From Protula sp. h YS-2021 (lineage: Eukaryota > Annelida > Polychaeta > Sabellida > Serpulidae): a stretch of 64,000 nt of DNA. The position numbers were made by a program, and so were the translations under genes. The notes beneath the pieces were generated by a model. The model did no database searches. It was not told the origin of the DNA and worked only from the letters and a program-made list of their open reading frames with translations. Numbering within the stretch: the stretch's first letter is position 1; every line of letters begins with the position of its first letter. Location: positions 49,634,162 through 49,698,161 of the forward strand of contig OX457031.1 of NCBI GenBank assembly GCA_949752745.1. The letters run 5' to 3'. Positions 1 to 11,800 of the stretch are shown one piece after another.

Positions 1-830
1 GCTTTAGGCCCAACTGGTCGAAAATAAGCTCAAAATCGCACTACCTCGCACCGTTTTTAGAACTCCGGTTTTTTATATTGACCATGGCCGAAATGTTCAA
101 GGTCACCGAGGTACCTCTTACATATAGGCCCAAAGAGTCGAAAATAAGCTCAAAATCACTCTAACGGTTTTTGATATAGTGGCCCATGATCGGTTTTTTA
201 CTTTGACCATGGATGAGGAGGTCAATGTCACCGAGGTATCTCTTACATGTCGTATTTTAGGCCCAAAGGGTAAAAAATGAGCTTAAAAAAGCCCTATCTC
301 CTGTTTTGACATTGACTATGGTCTTACATATAGTCTTTTAGGCCGAAAGGGTCGAAAATGAGCTGAAAATCGCTCTTTCTCTAACCGTTTTCGAGATGAT
401 GATCAACTTCCGATTATTGACTTTGACCATGGCCGAGGAGGTCAAGGTTACTGAGGTATATTTTATATATGGTCTTTTAGGCCTGAAAGGGTCGAAAATT
501 AGCTTAAAATCGCTCTACCTCTAACCGTTTTCTAGATAATGGTCAACTTCCGGTTTTTTACTTTGATCATGACGGAGGAGGTCAAGATCACCGAGGTACC
601 TCTGAAATATAGTCTTTTAGGCCCAAAGGGTCGAAAAGCAGATCAAAATCGCCATATCTCTAACCGTTTTCGAGATAATAGTCAACTTTCGGTTTTTTAC
701 TTTGACCATGAAAGTGGAGATCAGGGTCACGTGGTACCTCTTACATATAATCTCTTGGGTCGAACGGGTCGAAAATAAGTTAAAAATCGCTCTAGCTCTA
801 ACCGATTTTGAGATAATGGTCTATTGTTTT
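1..830. repeat. Tandem repeat array (about 120-140 bp units) with AGGTCA-type motifs
   Basis: About six diverged copies of a unit containing CTTTGACCATGG, GAGGTCAAGGTCACCGAGG, TTTTAGGCCCAAAGGGTCG and CTCTAACCGTTTTCGAGAT, cut by the left window edge. The same family recurs inverted at 29150-29450 and, more diverged, at 62460-62860. Short open frames here are by-products of the repeats. The array probably belongs to a non-autonomous element, as its relatives at 28.7-29.5 kb do. Confidence 0.75.
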
Positions 831-2092
831 GTGAGGTCATGGTAAAAAAAATGCGGTTTCATGAGATCTCATCACTACAAATCTCTATCTTGATCATTTT
901 CGCACTTTGTTTTTATTTTTTCATTCAAGGTATTGCTAATTTCGTGCTGATTTTTGTCAATAAATTTGTGCTCAATTAAAACAAATTGCATTTTTATTGA
1001 AAAATTAGTAAAAAATTAGTAAAAAGAAGTGTTTAAAATTTGTTGAAAGTGTTTTTTTAAGTTCGACTAAATTTTCAAAAACTTTGAGGTGAAACTGAAA
1101 CCATGTTTTCGATCTATTTGTCACATTGTTTTTGTTTTATGTTTTTGTGTGCCTCTGTTTAGCATAAACAGGCTGATCACATGACAAGATCATGTGACAA
1201 AAAGACTGAAAAAAACAGTGTTTAAGTTTCAACTTTAGGTTGTTGAAAATTTGATAATTTGGAAAATTTTTCAACAAATTTTTAGCACTTCGTTTTACTA
1301 TTTTCTTACTAATCTTTCAATAAAAGTGCTAATTTAAAGAATATCGCACAAATTTAATGAAAAATGAGCAATAACTTTGCACTGAAAAATGAAAACAAAA
1401 TGTTAAAAGACGAATAAGATAGAGCTTCGTACATCACCCTCTATCACTGAGCCGAATTTCATCGCTCTTTAGCGATTATGAAAAACCCAAACGCTGCAGC
1501 CAGCTTCAACGTGCACACACATAGTGTAATCGCTCTCATTGTGAACAGTAAATATGCCTATGCTATGCTGCTATCATGTCAGTTCCTTCAACTGCAAAAT
1601 CAAAGCGTTTGCTTGCCTTTTGATGGGCGTCAGTAACAGAATTTCAATGTCCCATTTTACACATTAAATGTTAATGAATTTCTTTAAAAACTCAGCTGGA
1701 CCAGCTACACGTCCTACATTATGTCTGTGCGAAATTTGGTTGTCCTAGCTTTAGAAGTCTTAGAGCAGTTTGCGTGACATGGTTTTCGAAATTTAAATTT
1801 CAATGTCCATTTGTGCATATAAAATGTTAATGAATTTCTAAAAAATTGAGCTGGACCAACTAGACATGCTATACTATGCCTCTGCCAAAATTTGGTCTTC
1901 CTAGCCCTACCCGTCTCAGTGGAGTTCGAGTGACAAGGTTTTGGCGGGAAAAGGAAACATACGGAAAACTTTACCGAGTTGTATGAAAACGATAAGCCAG
2001 GGGATTGAAACCCCTAAATGTAATAACGTATAAACGTCTTTGAACTTTAAGTGGAAAAAGCGTTATATAAATATTATCATTATTATTATAAA

Positions 2093-2123
<31 letters not shown>

Positions 2124-3553
2124 CTTTGGTTCACAGTATATCTGTTGTGTATATATCATTCACAAAAGCTTAGCTCCATTTGAGCAGAACTCATACATCT
2201 TAAGTGCTCTAAATTTTACAGAAAACGAGCATAAAGTTATCGTTAAAGACATGTAATAAAATTAAAGCTTCATGACATGTGGACACGAAGATTTCTACTG
2301 CTCTCTGCAACCTAACGGCATTAGCAAAGGACAGTAAAACACGGGTTGTCTCCATACCAGATCAATGTTTACTTCTTACATTAGTTCATTATCTTTTTTA
2401 AAACCAACGTTTTCAGTTTTTGGACTTTTCACAATTCACCTTTAGACGTGAATAAAATTATGACAAGTTCAACAACAATTTGGCAGATAGTATATGACCA
2501 CTTCATCAAGCTGTGTCAACTTCCATATTATGATATAGTGGGAAAATACTGCTTATTTTCTTTTTGTTTGTAACAAGTTTGCTAAATAACATAAATTATA
2601 TAAAAAAAATTACATAACTAGTACTGTAAATTATGTTATTACAGTTGATAGTATAGGAATACATCTAAGCAATTGAGTATTTCGTAATAAGTCTAAGCTT
2701 ATGAATTCTGTACACATTTTTACTTATTTTACAAATCTACTAATTAAATTAATCCCAAAAGTAGAGAAGTTCATTTGTCGTTCGCAGCATTATAAAAACA
2801 TGTCTATTTCAATTTCTAAGGAAATGTTTAAAAAACTAACACATTCTAATATATATATATATTTTGACCAATATTGTACGACGATAAGTATAAAATCCAT
2901 CAGTCGTGGATACCGGCTATGTACAATGTACGTTGAAGTTTGCAAAAACACTAACGTATACAAACTTAAATTATAAGATATTTCAAAATTTAAAGCACGA
3001 AACTGAAATTTGCCCCATATTGTGTGACACTGCATACAGTTTGTAATTTAATAGAGTGCAAATTAAATCCAAGACTCTTTATCGCTCTTTTAGGACTTCT
3101 TTCAAGCTCATTTTTGTCTGAACAGTCCTTTCTTTAGCATAACACATAAGATCTGACTTTGGCTAAGCAGCAATATAAAGTGAAACATGCTTAAGACTAG
3201 AAAACTTTTTTACAAGTGTGAGTTATGTCCTCTTTACAAGTATATATTTATAAAAAATATTTTGTCGCCTTGCATTATTTTTAAATGTTCCGACATGAGT
3301 ATCGGCCTGTTCAGCTTTCAAGAAATAATCTCTGATTATAAGACATAACTGCCAATAAAAGCCAAGATAACTCAGTCTTTCATTTAAATCTTTGCTAACT
3401 CAGCTCAGGTTAACAAATTAAATACTCAAAAAATGTTAGCTAGCTGGACGAAAGTACTGCAGTTCCTAACCAAAGCCGTGTAGCAATTTGAGTAAAGGTT
3501 ACGATCACCGGCTGTGAGGCAATCTGCAGCTAACTGTGTGTTTATGGACTGTC
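831..3553. other. AT-rich non-coding stretch
   Basis: No supported exon on either strand. Contains an ATT microsatellite (about 2080-2120) and a diverged repeat pair near 1650-1740 and 1800-1890 (GTTAATGAATTTCT...GCTGGACCA...). Downstream of the presumed last exon of the Reeler/DOMON gene, so part may be 3' UTR or flank; I saw no clear minus-strand poly(A) signal. Confidence 0.4.
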
Positions 3554-3720
3554 CTACTTGACCATGTGCAGCAATAATGACGTAATCATTATAACCAATG
3601 CGGTGATTGGTTGATGTACAGTTGTGCATGCATCAATAATGTCGACTTCCTCCACCAGCACAGCAATTGTTTGAGGTGACGTCGGCGGGCTTTCTAATGT
3701 ATGTCTCAACAGTGTTCCTA
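3554..3720 (-). CDS. Reeler/DOMON gene, putative last exon: linker and hydrophobic C-terminal tail
   Basis: The acceptor TTTCCAG|TA supplies the two bases needed after exon 5 (phase 1). The reading frame runs 54 codons to a TAG stop: a Ser/Pro/Thr-rich linker (HTLESPPTSPQT), an acidic stretch, then a final hydrophobic run of about 17 residues (ITALVIMITSLLLHMVK) ending at the stop. Small residues followed by a hydrophobic tail at the very C-terminus look like a GPI-attachment signal or a single membrane anchor, rather than the six-helix cytochrome b561 domain of full FRRS1. A weak donor at 3557 (AA|GTAGGA) could instead lead to further exons; none was recognised in 1-3550. Confidence 0.55.
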
Positions 3721-4357
3721 CTGGAAATTCAAAGAAATAGAGCAAAAATAGGCATTCGACAGTCACGCAGTCACATGCTATGCTTCTAAGAGATCAAATA
3801 ACCGGTTTCTACTTGGTTATATTTTGTGTAAACCTGTAAGATATAAACTTTTCTGTTTGCGAATTAAATACTTTTTAAATATACCGATAAGGCTACGTTA
3901 TACTGCATAAAACTAAATATCGATAGATAGCAGTTCAGAAGTAAGAAACAAAGCACTGATTGCCACATTATTTCTCTAGTAGCTTATTTGAAAACTCAAA
4001 GACAATGTACGTTGTTTCTTATTAATCTAATGCTCTTCTGTGCCTACAGACTAAAGATACATTTAATATACTTATTTATTTTACTGTGATGAGAAAACAA
4101 AATATCCCCACTAGCTTCCTACAGGTCACTCAAATTCACTGTTTATGTTCAGGACGTCACACATTAAATATGTTTTTTGGAAACAATAAAAACTGGACAT
4201 GAAAACAAAGGTACAAATTTCAAAACGTAAAAAATTAACTATATTTGTTCAATAACAAATAAACTAATTTATAAATTTTCGAAAGGAGAAGAAAATACTT
4301 AAAGATGTTAAGAGAAAAGTACAAGGAAAGATTTAATACACCAAAGAACTGATCTAC

Positions 4358-4484
4358 CTGAGGACAGTTTTCCCCATGCGTAGAGTTGAAACAAATCATT
4401 GTTGAGATCGACGTTATTTGAGCCTTTCGGTACCTTCAGTGGCCGTCTGAAGCGGCAACTCACTCTACCATCCTCATATGCTGT
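4358..4484 (-). CDS. Reeler/DOMON gene, exon 5: end of DOMON domain
   Basis: Encodes a classic DOMON C-terminal segment: AYEDGRVSCRFRRPL (the DGxxxCxFxR strand), then VDLNNDLFQLYAWGK, matching the family's DL...LLxAxG ending. The donor is CTCAG|GTAGAT, phase 1. The start is ambiguous between TTAAG|ACA at 4484 and ACAG|CA at 4480; both keep the frame but imply different upstream phases. Just upstream on the coding strand is a TA microsatellite (4501-4528), so the polypyrimidine tract is poor. Confidence 0.75.
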
Positions 4485-4500
4485 CTTAAATAATGAACGA

Positions 4501-4528
4501 TATATATATATATATATATATATATATG
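4501..4528. repeat. (TA)14 microsatellite
   Basis: Uninterrupted TA dinucleotide run immediately upstream (on the minus strand) of exon 5 of the Reeler/DOMON gene. Confidence 0.95.
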
Positions 4529-4689
4529 GTGTATCGTATATTTTGCAACGCATTACCTGTTCTGTTTCTTGCAGGGTCGTTTTTGGGGGAGATTTATTAT
4601 GTACAACCTAATTTGAGTACCAGGGGATCGGTTAATTTAACTGGTTTAAGAAAGAGTTTCGAAGACCAGTTCTGCTACTGTGGTGAACC

Positions 4690-5060
4690 TCTTTTTTTCT
4701 ATCAAAGCACGGGCCCAAATTGGCTGGTGTTGTAGGACCGGGGGTAAGTACGCTGTTGTAGGACCAGAGGTAAGTACGCTGTTGTAGAACTGGAGGTAAG
4801 TACGCTGTTAAGTTGGACCAGAGGTAAGTGCGCTGATGTAGAACTGAAGGGAAGTACGCTGTTGTTGAACTGGAGGTAAGTACGCTGTTCTGTTGTGCCC
4901 AGGTTATGCTGAACAGTCGCTGAGGCGTGATCTTTTTTATATGAAAGCACGGGCCTATACCTCGTGGTCTGTGGTTGGATCCTGTTGTAGGACCGGAGGC
5001 AAGTATGCTGTGGTGCTCCAGTAATGCTGTACAGCCGCTGAGGTATGATCTTCTTTCTTG
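4690..5060 (+). repeat. Minisatellite with splice-donor-like units inside a larger duplicated block
   Basis: Seven to eight copies of a unit of about 29 bp, GTTGTAGGACCGGAGGTAAG followed by TACGCT, lie at 4726-4890. A larger block repeats: AAAGCACGGGCC occurs near 4706 and 4944, and GCTGAACAGTCGCTGAGGCG (4908) is echoed near 5030. The array lies in an intron of the minus-strand gene. Confidence 0.8.
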
Positions 5061-5243
5061 CACACCAGAATGTCATCGCCAAGCTAACCAATTCAATAAA
5101 ATAAAACACTTAACCTTAGAATGTTAGACAGTTATATACATTAAAACCTGTCTCTTTGTCAACCTGTATAATATGTCCGAAATATTTTTGCCCTTTCTGA
5201 TTTTCTATACGTTTCTTCACAATAACATGGATAACTCGCATAC

Positions 5244-5316
5244 CTCCCTATTCGGACACCTGACACAATTTTTGCAGACCCATTTGTAGGTTTTACTGTA
5301 CATTTAATCCATCTTA
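5244..5316 (-). CDS. Reeler/DOMON gene, exon 4: middle of DOMON domain
   Basis: A short exon (73 nt: 2 + 23 codons + 2) between TGTGTCTCAG|TA and AG|GTATGC. It fits phase 1 from the longer form of exon 3. Its product (IKCTVKPTNGSAKIVSG) lines up with the DOMON strand that follows the DxxM motif (cysteine, then a glycine turn, then a short beta strand). It leaves phase 2, whereas exon 5 begins in phase 0 or 1, so a small exon of roughly 10-20 codons must lie between 4485 and 5243. I could not place it in that repeat-filled stretch. Confidence 0.5.
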
Positions 5317-5871
5317 CTGAGACACAATGTACCACAACAAGTATTAATGCAAAGTTATTGAACATTTTATTCAATAAAACTTGTGATAGAGTGCGCTCTG
5401 TGATTAGATAATAATTTGTACAATTTGTGTTACTGTTACCATTTTTACTCGAAGGAATTGAAAATTTGTTTCAGTAGTATTATTTTAAAAGTATATTATG
5501 CGATGGGATTAAATCATATCATCATATTGTGAAAATGAGGATATGAGGGTCTCAACCACTTGTTTACATGCATTCACCGACATTGTTTCTGACAGGCGGG
5601 ACATAGCATTAGGTGAGGTTCAACAATGGTCCATTCAGTAAACAAATTCAGCCATTATAGAATACCCCGAGTAATTCCTTATAGCACTTTGTTATTAGGA
5701 GAAACTCACACATACGAAATTTACCAGTCTGGCAATGTTCTCACGTGCTATTACAGAGGCGGAAATAGCTTTGCACTTTAGAAAAGGATTAAAGGAAGCG
5801 GTCAATATTCTTCAATTGTTTGACAAAATGTACCATGCTTTATCATTTTCTTTTATCTTTTGTTCTCTCAC

Positions 5872-6035
5872 CAAGCGAAAAAGTATTTACCATTTTTCTG
5901 TCCGATGAAAATCCAACGGCGACCCATTCCGAATGACCACTCAATTCCATAACAACATTTGTTTTATTTTCTACTTTGTATGTAAAAATATAATCACAAC
6001 TGGACGCTCTACATCGTTTCTTGCCAGGAGAATAC
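5872..6035 (-). CDS. Reeler/DOMON gene, exon 3: first half of DOMON domain
   Basis: The acceptor is CTGTAACAG|G and the donor G|GTGAGA; the exon is 164 nt (1 + 54 codons + 1). It encodes a cysteine-bearing linker and then the DOMON signature, with HSEWVAVGFSSDRKM matching the family's WVAVGFS-x-D-x-x-M motif. DOMON domains bind heme or sugar and are found with Reeler and cytochrome b561 domains in FRRS1 proteins. An alternative donor, ATG|GTAAAT at 5890, would end the exon six codons earlier in phase 0 but does not fit the next exon. Intron 2 (6036-8565) holds no other clear exon. Confidence 0.8.
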
Positions 6036-6999
6036 CTGTTACAGATATACATTTCATTAGCACCAATATGTAAAATAACAAAATAAGAAACAAGAGCAAG
6101 CCTTTTTGGATCTTAAATATACATAACATTCATTTGTCGTTAAAAATGGAAAATGTGCTGCTCTTTACATATTTTGTCACACAGTGTAAAGAGCTTGCTT
6201 AAGGGTTTATAAATTTACGCGTTTAAAGGTCTTAACATTTTCGTCAAAATCCGTTAGTCATTTCTTCGCTACAAAGGACTTTTTACATTTCTTCATATAT
6301 CTTGACTTTAGATACAAGTGTGCCGACGGAAATGAAAGTAATGCTTTAATTTACGTCATAGATGGATGCTTTCTCACAGATACTTTGACCGACACAATCA
6401 ATATATAAGTTGGTAACTGCTAGTTACAAATCTGTAAACTATTATCTGTATGCATTCTGGCGTTGCTAATGTTTGTATTCTTGCAATTTAGCATTGTTTG
6501 TTACCTGTGAATTTGGTTATGCTCGGAAATCTAGACCTGAAATAAATCTGTGTTAATTATTATTATTATTATTATTATTTGCTACACTTCTAAAGCCCCT
6601 TCTCAACATTAGCTCGAGGGGCTAATCACTATCAACACAACTAAAAGACAAAAATTAAAAGACCAAGTTAAAAATCAAAGCCGTTTAAAAGGCAGAATAT
6701 TTATTAAGAAAATTTTGTTTTAGCATCGCACCTGAAACATCCCTTGCTGATACCACATTGACTGACGTCTATCGGCAAAAATCCTGCATAGATTAATAAA
6801 AGCAGGGGTTCGACTCAAAAATGCACAAAAATGCTTAAATCCAATGAAGTACCTAGAGCTGCATAAATAAATTACGTTTATTTAATTACTGTATTTTTTA
6901 AATCAAGTATTTATTTAATAACAGGAACTTACATAATACAAAAAGCAGGAATATTAATGATATGATGACTCATTTTCTGTATTTACACAGTGAACATGA

Positions 7000-7190
7000 C
7001 TACTATATGCCTTACCGGACCCATAGTTGTACTATCACGAAGACAATGTTACCCATTAACTATGACTAACCCTTTCCAGTGTCTCAGTCGTGCTATTGCT
7101 AAGGAATTATAACTCTGTAACTCTGACTAATTTACGCCTTACCGGACTTGTAATCGTGCTATCACCAAGGAATAATCAGCCTCCAGCTAT
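7000..7190. repeat. Short diverged tandem repeat, about three units of 55-65 bp
   Basis: Three copies share a core like CCTTACCGGAC...AGT(C/T)GT(G/A)CTATC(A/G)C(C/G)AAG followed by AACT(A/C)TGAC. Each copy is strongly diverged. No coding signal. Confidence 0.5.
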
Positions 7191-7663
7191 GACAATATTG
7201 TGTGGTGTAATATTTTGTAATGATTATAGACAAGTATTATTTTAGAGAACGATCATCTAATATTGGCATTCGTATGTGCAAATTAACCATTTCTATAAAC
7301 TAACCTTTGTGTAAAAAACGAGAAGTAATGTTTTGCCACATGTCATTCGCATTGCTAAATACTGTTGCCCTGAAAAAAAACTCAAAACATAGTTTCCAGC
7401 TGGTAACGCTTATTGAGCACGGTCGAAGAGATGTGAAAGTGCCCCATTAAATGTCGATAGAATTGTAACACGATGTTCTGATATTCATAATGACGGTAGT
7501 CTTTTATGTTATTTATAAAAAAGACCAGCATTTTCTGAATCTTGGTTGTCGTAAATTAACTTTGGCAAGTTGATTTTTTAATATATTCTTTGTAAGTAAT
7601 ATCTTCTAACCTCATTTTAGAAGTTATTGAATGAAAGTGCACTTTGCGACACAAACAAAGTTT

Positions 7664-7827
7664 CTTAATTTTCAGTAGAAAAGAGTCGGAATTGCTTCTA
7701 TTAAATTAAATTCTTCCATTAAATCAGCAAAAAATAACGTGCTTTGTGTGCCTATTTTTTTGTTATTTTTTTGCTGCTACATTTATTTAATATAAGCAAT
7801 TCCAATTCTTTTCTACTGAAAATTAAG
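7664..7827. mobile_element. Hairpin MITE-like element
   Basis: A 164-bp unit with 34-bp terminal inverted repeats (7664-7697 and 7794-7827), beginning CTTAATTTTCAGTAGAAAAG, that differ at only two positions. The centre is AT-rich with no coding capacity. No clear target-site duplication. Consistent with a miniature inverted-repeat element in intron 2 of the Reeler/DOMON gene. Confidence 0.65.
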
Positions 7828-8565
7828 ATGCGTAGAAGGTTTAATAACAGGAAACAATATTGAGGCTGGCAAAACTGATTTGTCATGATTATAATTTACA
7901 CTTAATTTTTCAATCCGCAAGGCTTCTGCAATGGGACCCTCACTTGTGTCTACAATTTGCTTCATTTTTCAGGAAAGAACTTTCTAGTTTTTAAACAGCA
8001 CTATGATGTTGTTTATATTTTTGCGAATTCCTGAAAAGGCTTTGAAAATGAAATGAGGGCTTGCTTGCGTGTCGAATAAAAAAATTATTTTTGATTTTCT
8101 TGGAACATTTCAAATTAAAATACAGGGTGTTTTTGCTAAATATTGTTTTATTTAGAAGATTATAACACTGGTTTGGAATTCTGAAATTATTGCAATATGT
8201 TAACCATGTCCTACAAAAAAGTTCAATACCATAATATTATTTGACATTTAAAAGTGCACTGCACAACTGGTATTGTTTTAAATGCAATATATAAGGCCCA
8301 AAGTATGAGATCTTAAGTATTTTCCTGAAATATTCACAGGTTAATTTTATGTTTTAAGTTTATCATCGGAGCGAAAATTTATCTGAAGACTTTGCATAAT
8401 TGTGTTCCACAGCATAACTTTATATAACAATTATAAGTAGACTCAATACTAAAAAATTAAATGCTAAAATGTGTGCAGTAGAGCATTTGATATTATTATG
8501 GACATGATATTTTGGTACATGTGATATTCCACTAGGTATTTAAATTTAAATATAATGTTTCTTAC

Positions 8566-8800
8566 TGAAAGTAGAGTGCATGGTCGGACTGTGCAAGTTC
8601 TTTCCCTGATGGCATCCATGTTGCTTCGAACGTCTTCTTAGCAGTTTCTCGCCAAAGTAAAAGTGTATCGTTTGCGACGCCACAACTGTAAAGACTGACT
8701 TCTTTACCTGTTGTCACCATTTTGCCAAAACTGTCCGTCGTTCCACTTTTACGAGCCTGGATTATTAAGCCTTGAAAAGCTATTTCGCCTGATATCTTAA
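8566..8800 (-). CDS. Reeler/DOMON gene, exon 2: core of Reeler domain
   Basis: The acceptor is strong (TTGTTGCAG|TT) and the donor is CA|GTAAGA. The exon is 235 nt (2 + 77 codons + 2), so it accepts phase 1 from exon 1 and leaves phase 2. It encodes the Reeler core: KISGEIAFQGLIIQAR matches the family's GFLLQAR-type strand, followed by a conserved cysteine in SLYSCGVAND and a tryptophan-containing strand (FEATWMPSGKEL). The last Reeler strand appears short, so a further small exon between this one and exon 3 cannot be excluded even though the phases fit directly. Confidence 0.82.
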
Positions 8801-11800
8801 CTGCAACAATATGACAAACTAAATGTCAGATGCATACATTTGATGCAAATAATAATCTGAATTTAGAAAAAATATCGTAAGTCGAAACATTCCATAGAAA
8901 AAGAAACTTAAGAGTTTTGAATATTGAAGGGATATTACGGTTAGGGCGCAGCACTGACAAATAAAAATAAGCTTCACCAAGGGCCATGACTTATTCTTCT
9001 GATTTATGTCATTCATTCAATTAAAGACACATAAATGACAGATTTGACAACAATGTATACATGGAACTACATGTTTATTAGATTTATCCCGTCCCCTAGT
9101 TATTCAATGGCACAATAAAGTAATTAAGAAAAGAAGTTATGCGTAGTTAACTAAGTAATTTACAAGGTTTTACAAACGGTGCACATATCGGTTGTTGACT
9201 GCATGGTGGAGTGAAACTATCGATTCACTCTTGAATAGTACAATTTCAATTTTCCAATACTCTTCGGAAGTAATCCTTACATATACTTTTACAAGAAACT
9301 TTTGAATACACAACCAGCGTATGCATTAATGGTATTATTTTCTTCACCGATCTTTATAGCTGTGACAGAAGATGCTAGAATATAACACTGACAGTTTACA
9401 CGGGAACCGGTGATATTCATACACCATACTTGCACAAGACCCATGTCATATAGGTTCAAGAAATTAGCAAACAAGTTATTTTTCTCAGGTATGCCCATAT
9501 GTGTCTATTTCGTAATTATTTTTGATAGCAAGAATAAAATGACGCGTATAGAGAGAAGTTATTTAAATATCATTTTTACTTTCAAAAATAAATTTAATAA
9601 AAATTGCCGGTTTGGTTTTCTCTTTATCCTCCAGTTACTTGAAGTAAACGACTAGTTTTCTATGTTATAGGATTCTCGAGGATAAGGCTGATCATCTGCT
9701 GCAAAATGGAAACCCTTTTAGAGCAGTTGTCTAAAGCCCTCATGGGGTATTTTAACAAGTGGCTATTATTAAGACAAGAAACTCTTGGGACTTTTTACCA
9801 AGCTGACGAAAGCCGAGAACTTTATTATGCCAGTACGACGAGAGATATATTTGCTAAAACGGTACTAAACTCGAAATAGAATATCTTGCTCAAAACGGTT
9901 CAGGTATGAAGTTTCTCACAATGAAATAATTGTAAAACAAATGCTGCATTCTCCGTTGAGGAACAGACGTCAATGGGAGACTGCACGTCTGCATGCATGT
10001 CTATGCTGTATGCCCGGCAGTCTATTAGCGAGGACTTGATTAGCCCTATGACAAAATCAATCAAATGTCAAAATCAAAGGAAAGGAGGTTGTTAAGTACT
10101 TCCAGGGAGGTTGTTAAGTATTATTAACACGTTTACAAATAAAAACTAAAATTTTCAGTCCTGACAATAACAGCAGCGTAAGTGACAATTATTGCACCAA
10201 GACACAACTGTAAATGTACGCATATTTGAACATCATCAACTCCGTTGCTAAATTGTGTTATTTGCTATGACAACACATTTCCGAATGTTCAACTGAAAAA
10301 TGCTTTGACTATAGCGTCTGTGTCTTTAAAAAACTAATACATTATTTTAGGGTGCACACATTATTGAGTTTTAAGGACAAAATTCTGTTTAGTTTTTAAG
10401 TTGTTTGATGGCTAAAGGCAAACAACCCATTAAAATATCACAATTTGGAAGAAAAATCATTTCCCGAGATCATTACTGGGGAATATGTGGTGTGTGTATC
10501 TGTGGTTTCTGTGGTATCCTTAAATTGTGCTTCGTCTTATATCTACCCGAGTAAAATTTTTCTGACAGGGTTTTTTCTTGCTGCAAAAGCAAAAGATGTT
10601 TTGATTTTTTTTGACAACCGTTCTGTTCCGACTGTTGTACATCGAAATATTGTAAACATGTAATGTGACGTAAATTACCCTGCTCTCGAGAGTTTTGTAC
10701 ATACACATTTGATGGGGTTTTAAAGAGCTCCTTTGGAATAAGTGGATTATTTCTTCAGACGTCTCTTCAGGCAATCACTTGCTGTCTACTGTGCACAAGT
10801 GAAAAGGTCACGTGGTATCACTCATCTCGGGGCGAACCTCAGCTGCTTGCAGCAACAAGTGGTCACATGTGAATGGTCACCGGGGACTCTCACGAAGAAA
10901 ACAACAAATTTTCGCGAAAAACTGAATCTTTCTGCGCATAAAACGTTCAGGTCTTATTTCTCTTGACATGATAATTTTGTTATCAACTTTTGGTGACACG
11001 TAAATTATACTTTGTGGGCAAAAAGGTATGTTTGATATTTGGTGAGAATGATGTTAAAAAGGGTTACATCTTTTGAAAATTTTGAAAACTGAAAAGACTT
11101 GTTTTTGGTTGATTGTTTTGTACCACCAGAGATTGTGTTACTTGTAGTGTAATTGGCTGATATTTCAAAACAACCGAATGAATAGACAAGCGTCAAATTG
11201 AAAAAGGTTTCTATGGCAATAACAGATCTTTTATTAAATCAGTTACCAAATAAAAAGACCATTCTAAGCAATATACAATTAGGGTTTTTAACCTTTAGCA
11301 AATTAATATGTAAGACTCACTTACAACAATATATAAACAATTTTTAAAATTTAGTTATAATGGGGAATTTGTAATTTTGCATAACAAGGTAAACGTATAT
11401 GGTGAATATTTAAAATTACGAATGGTAATCATTTTATGCCCTCCACTGTTCAACATACGCTGTGCACAAGCAAGCTTTTCTTCACGATATTGCTATCTCT
11501 ACACTGTTAAATGTGTCATCATGTTCATGTTCATATGATCATAGTGGCAACAGTATGATTGAAGTATGAATATTAACTATATTTAAAGTAAGATTGTATA
11601 CATAGATATTAATGTTTCACTTACCCTATATTTTCTCACTTTGAGCAATAAATAAAGACTGGCTACCCTTTCTTTATGTTTAGAAACGATAACCCTAATT
11701 ACAAATGAGAATAAAATTAAAGCAGCATGCCATTGGATCCATTTCTAAAATCAACTCATTATATAAAAAGCAAGGTAAGGAACAGTACAATGTTTCATTC

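Noticed and set aside
5690..5780. Plus-strand frame HTYEIYQSGNVLTCYYRGGN in a Reeler/DOMON intron
   Set aside because: Opposite strand to the gene, short, and lacks splice or start context.
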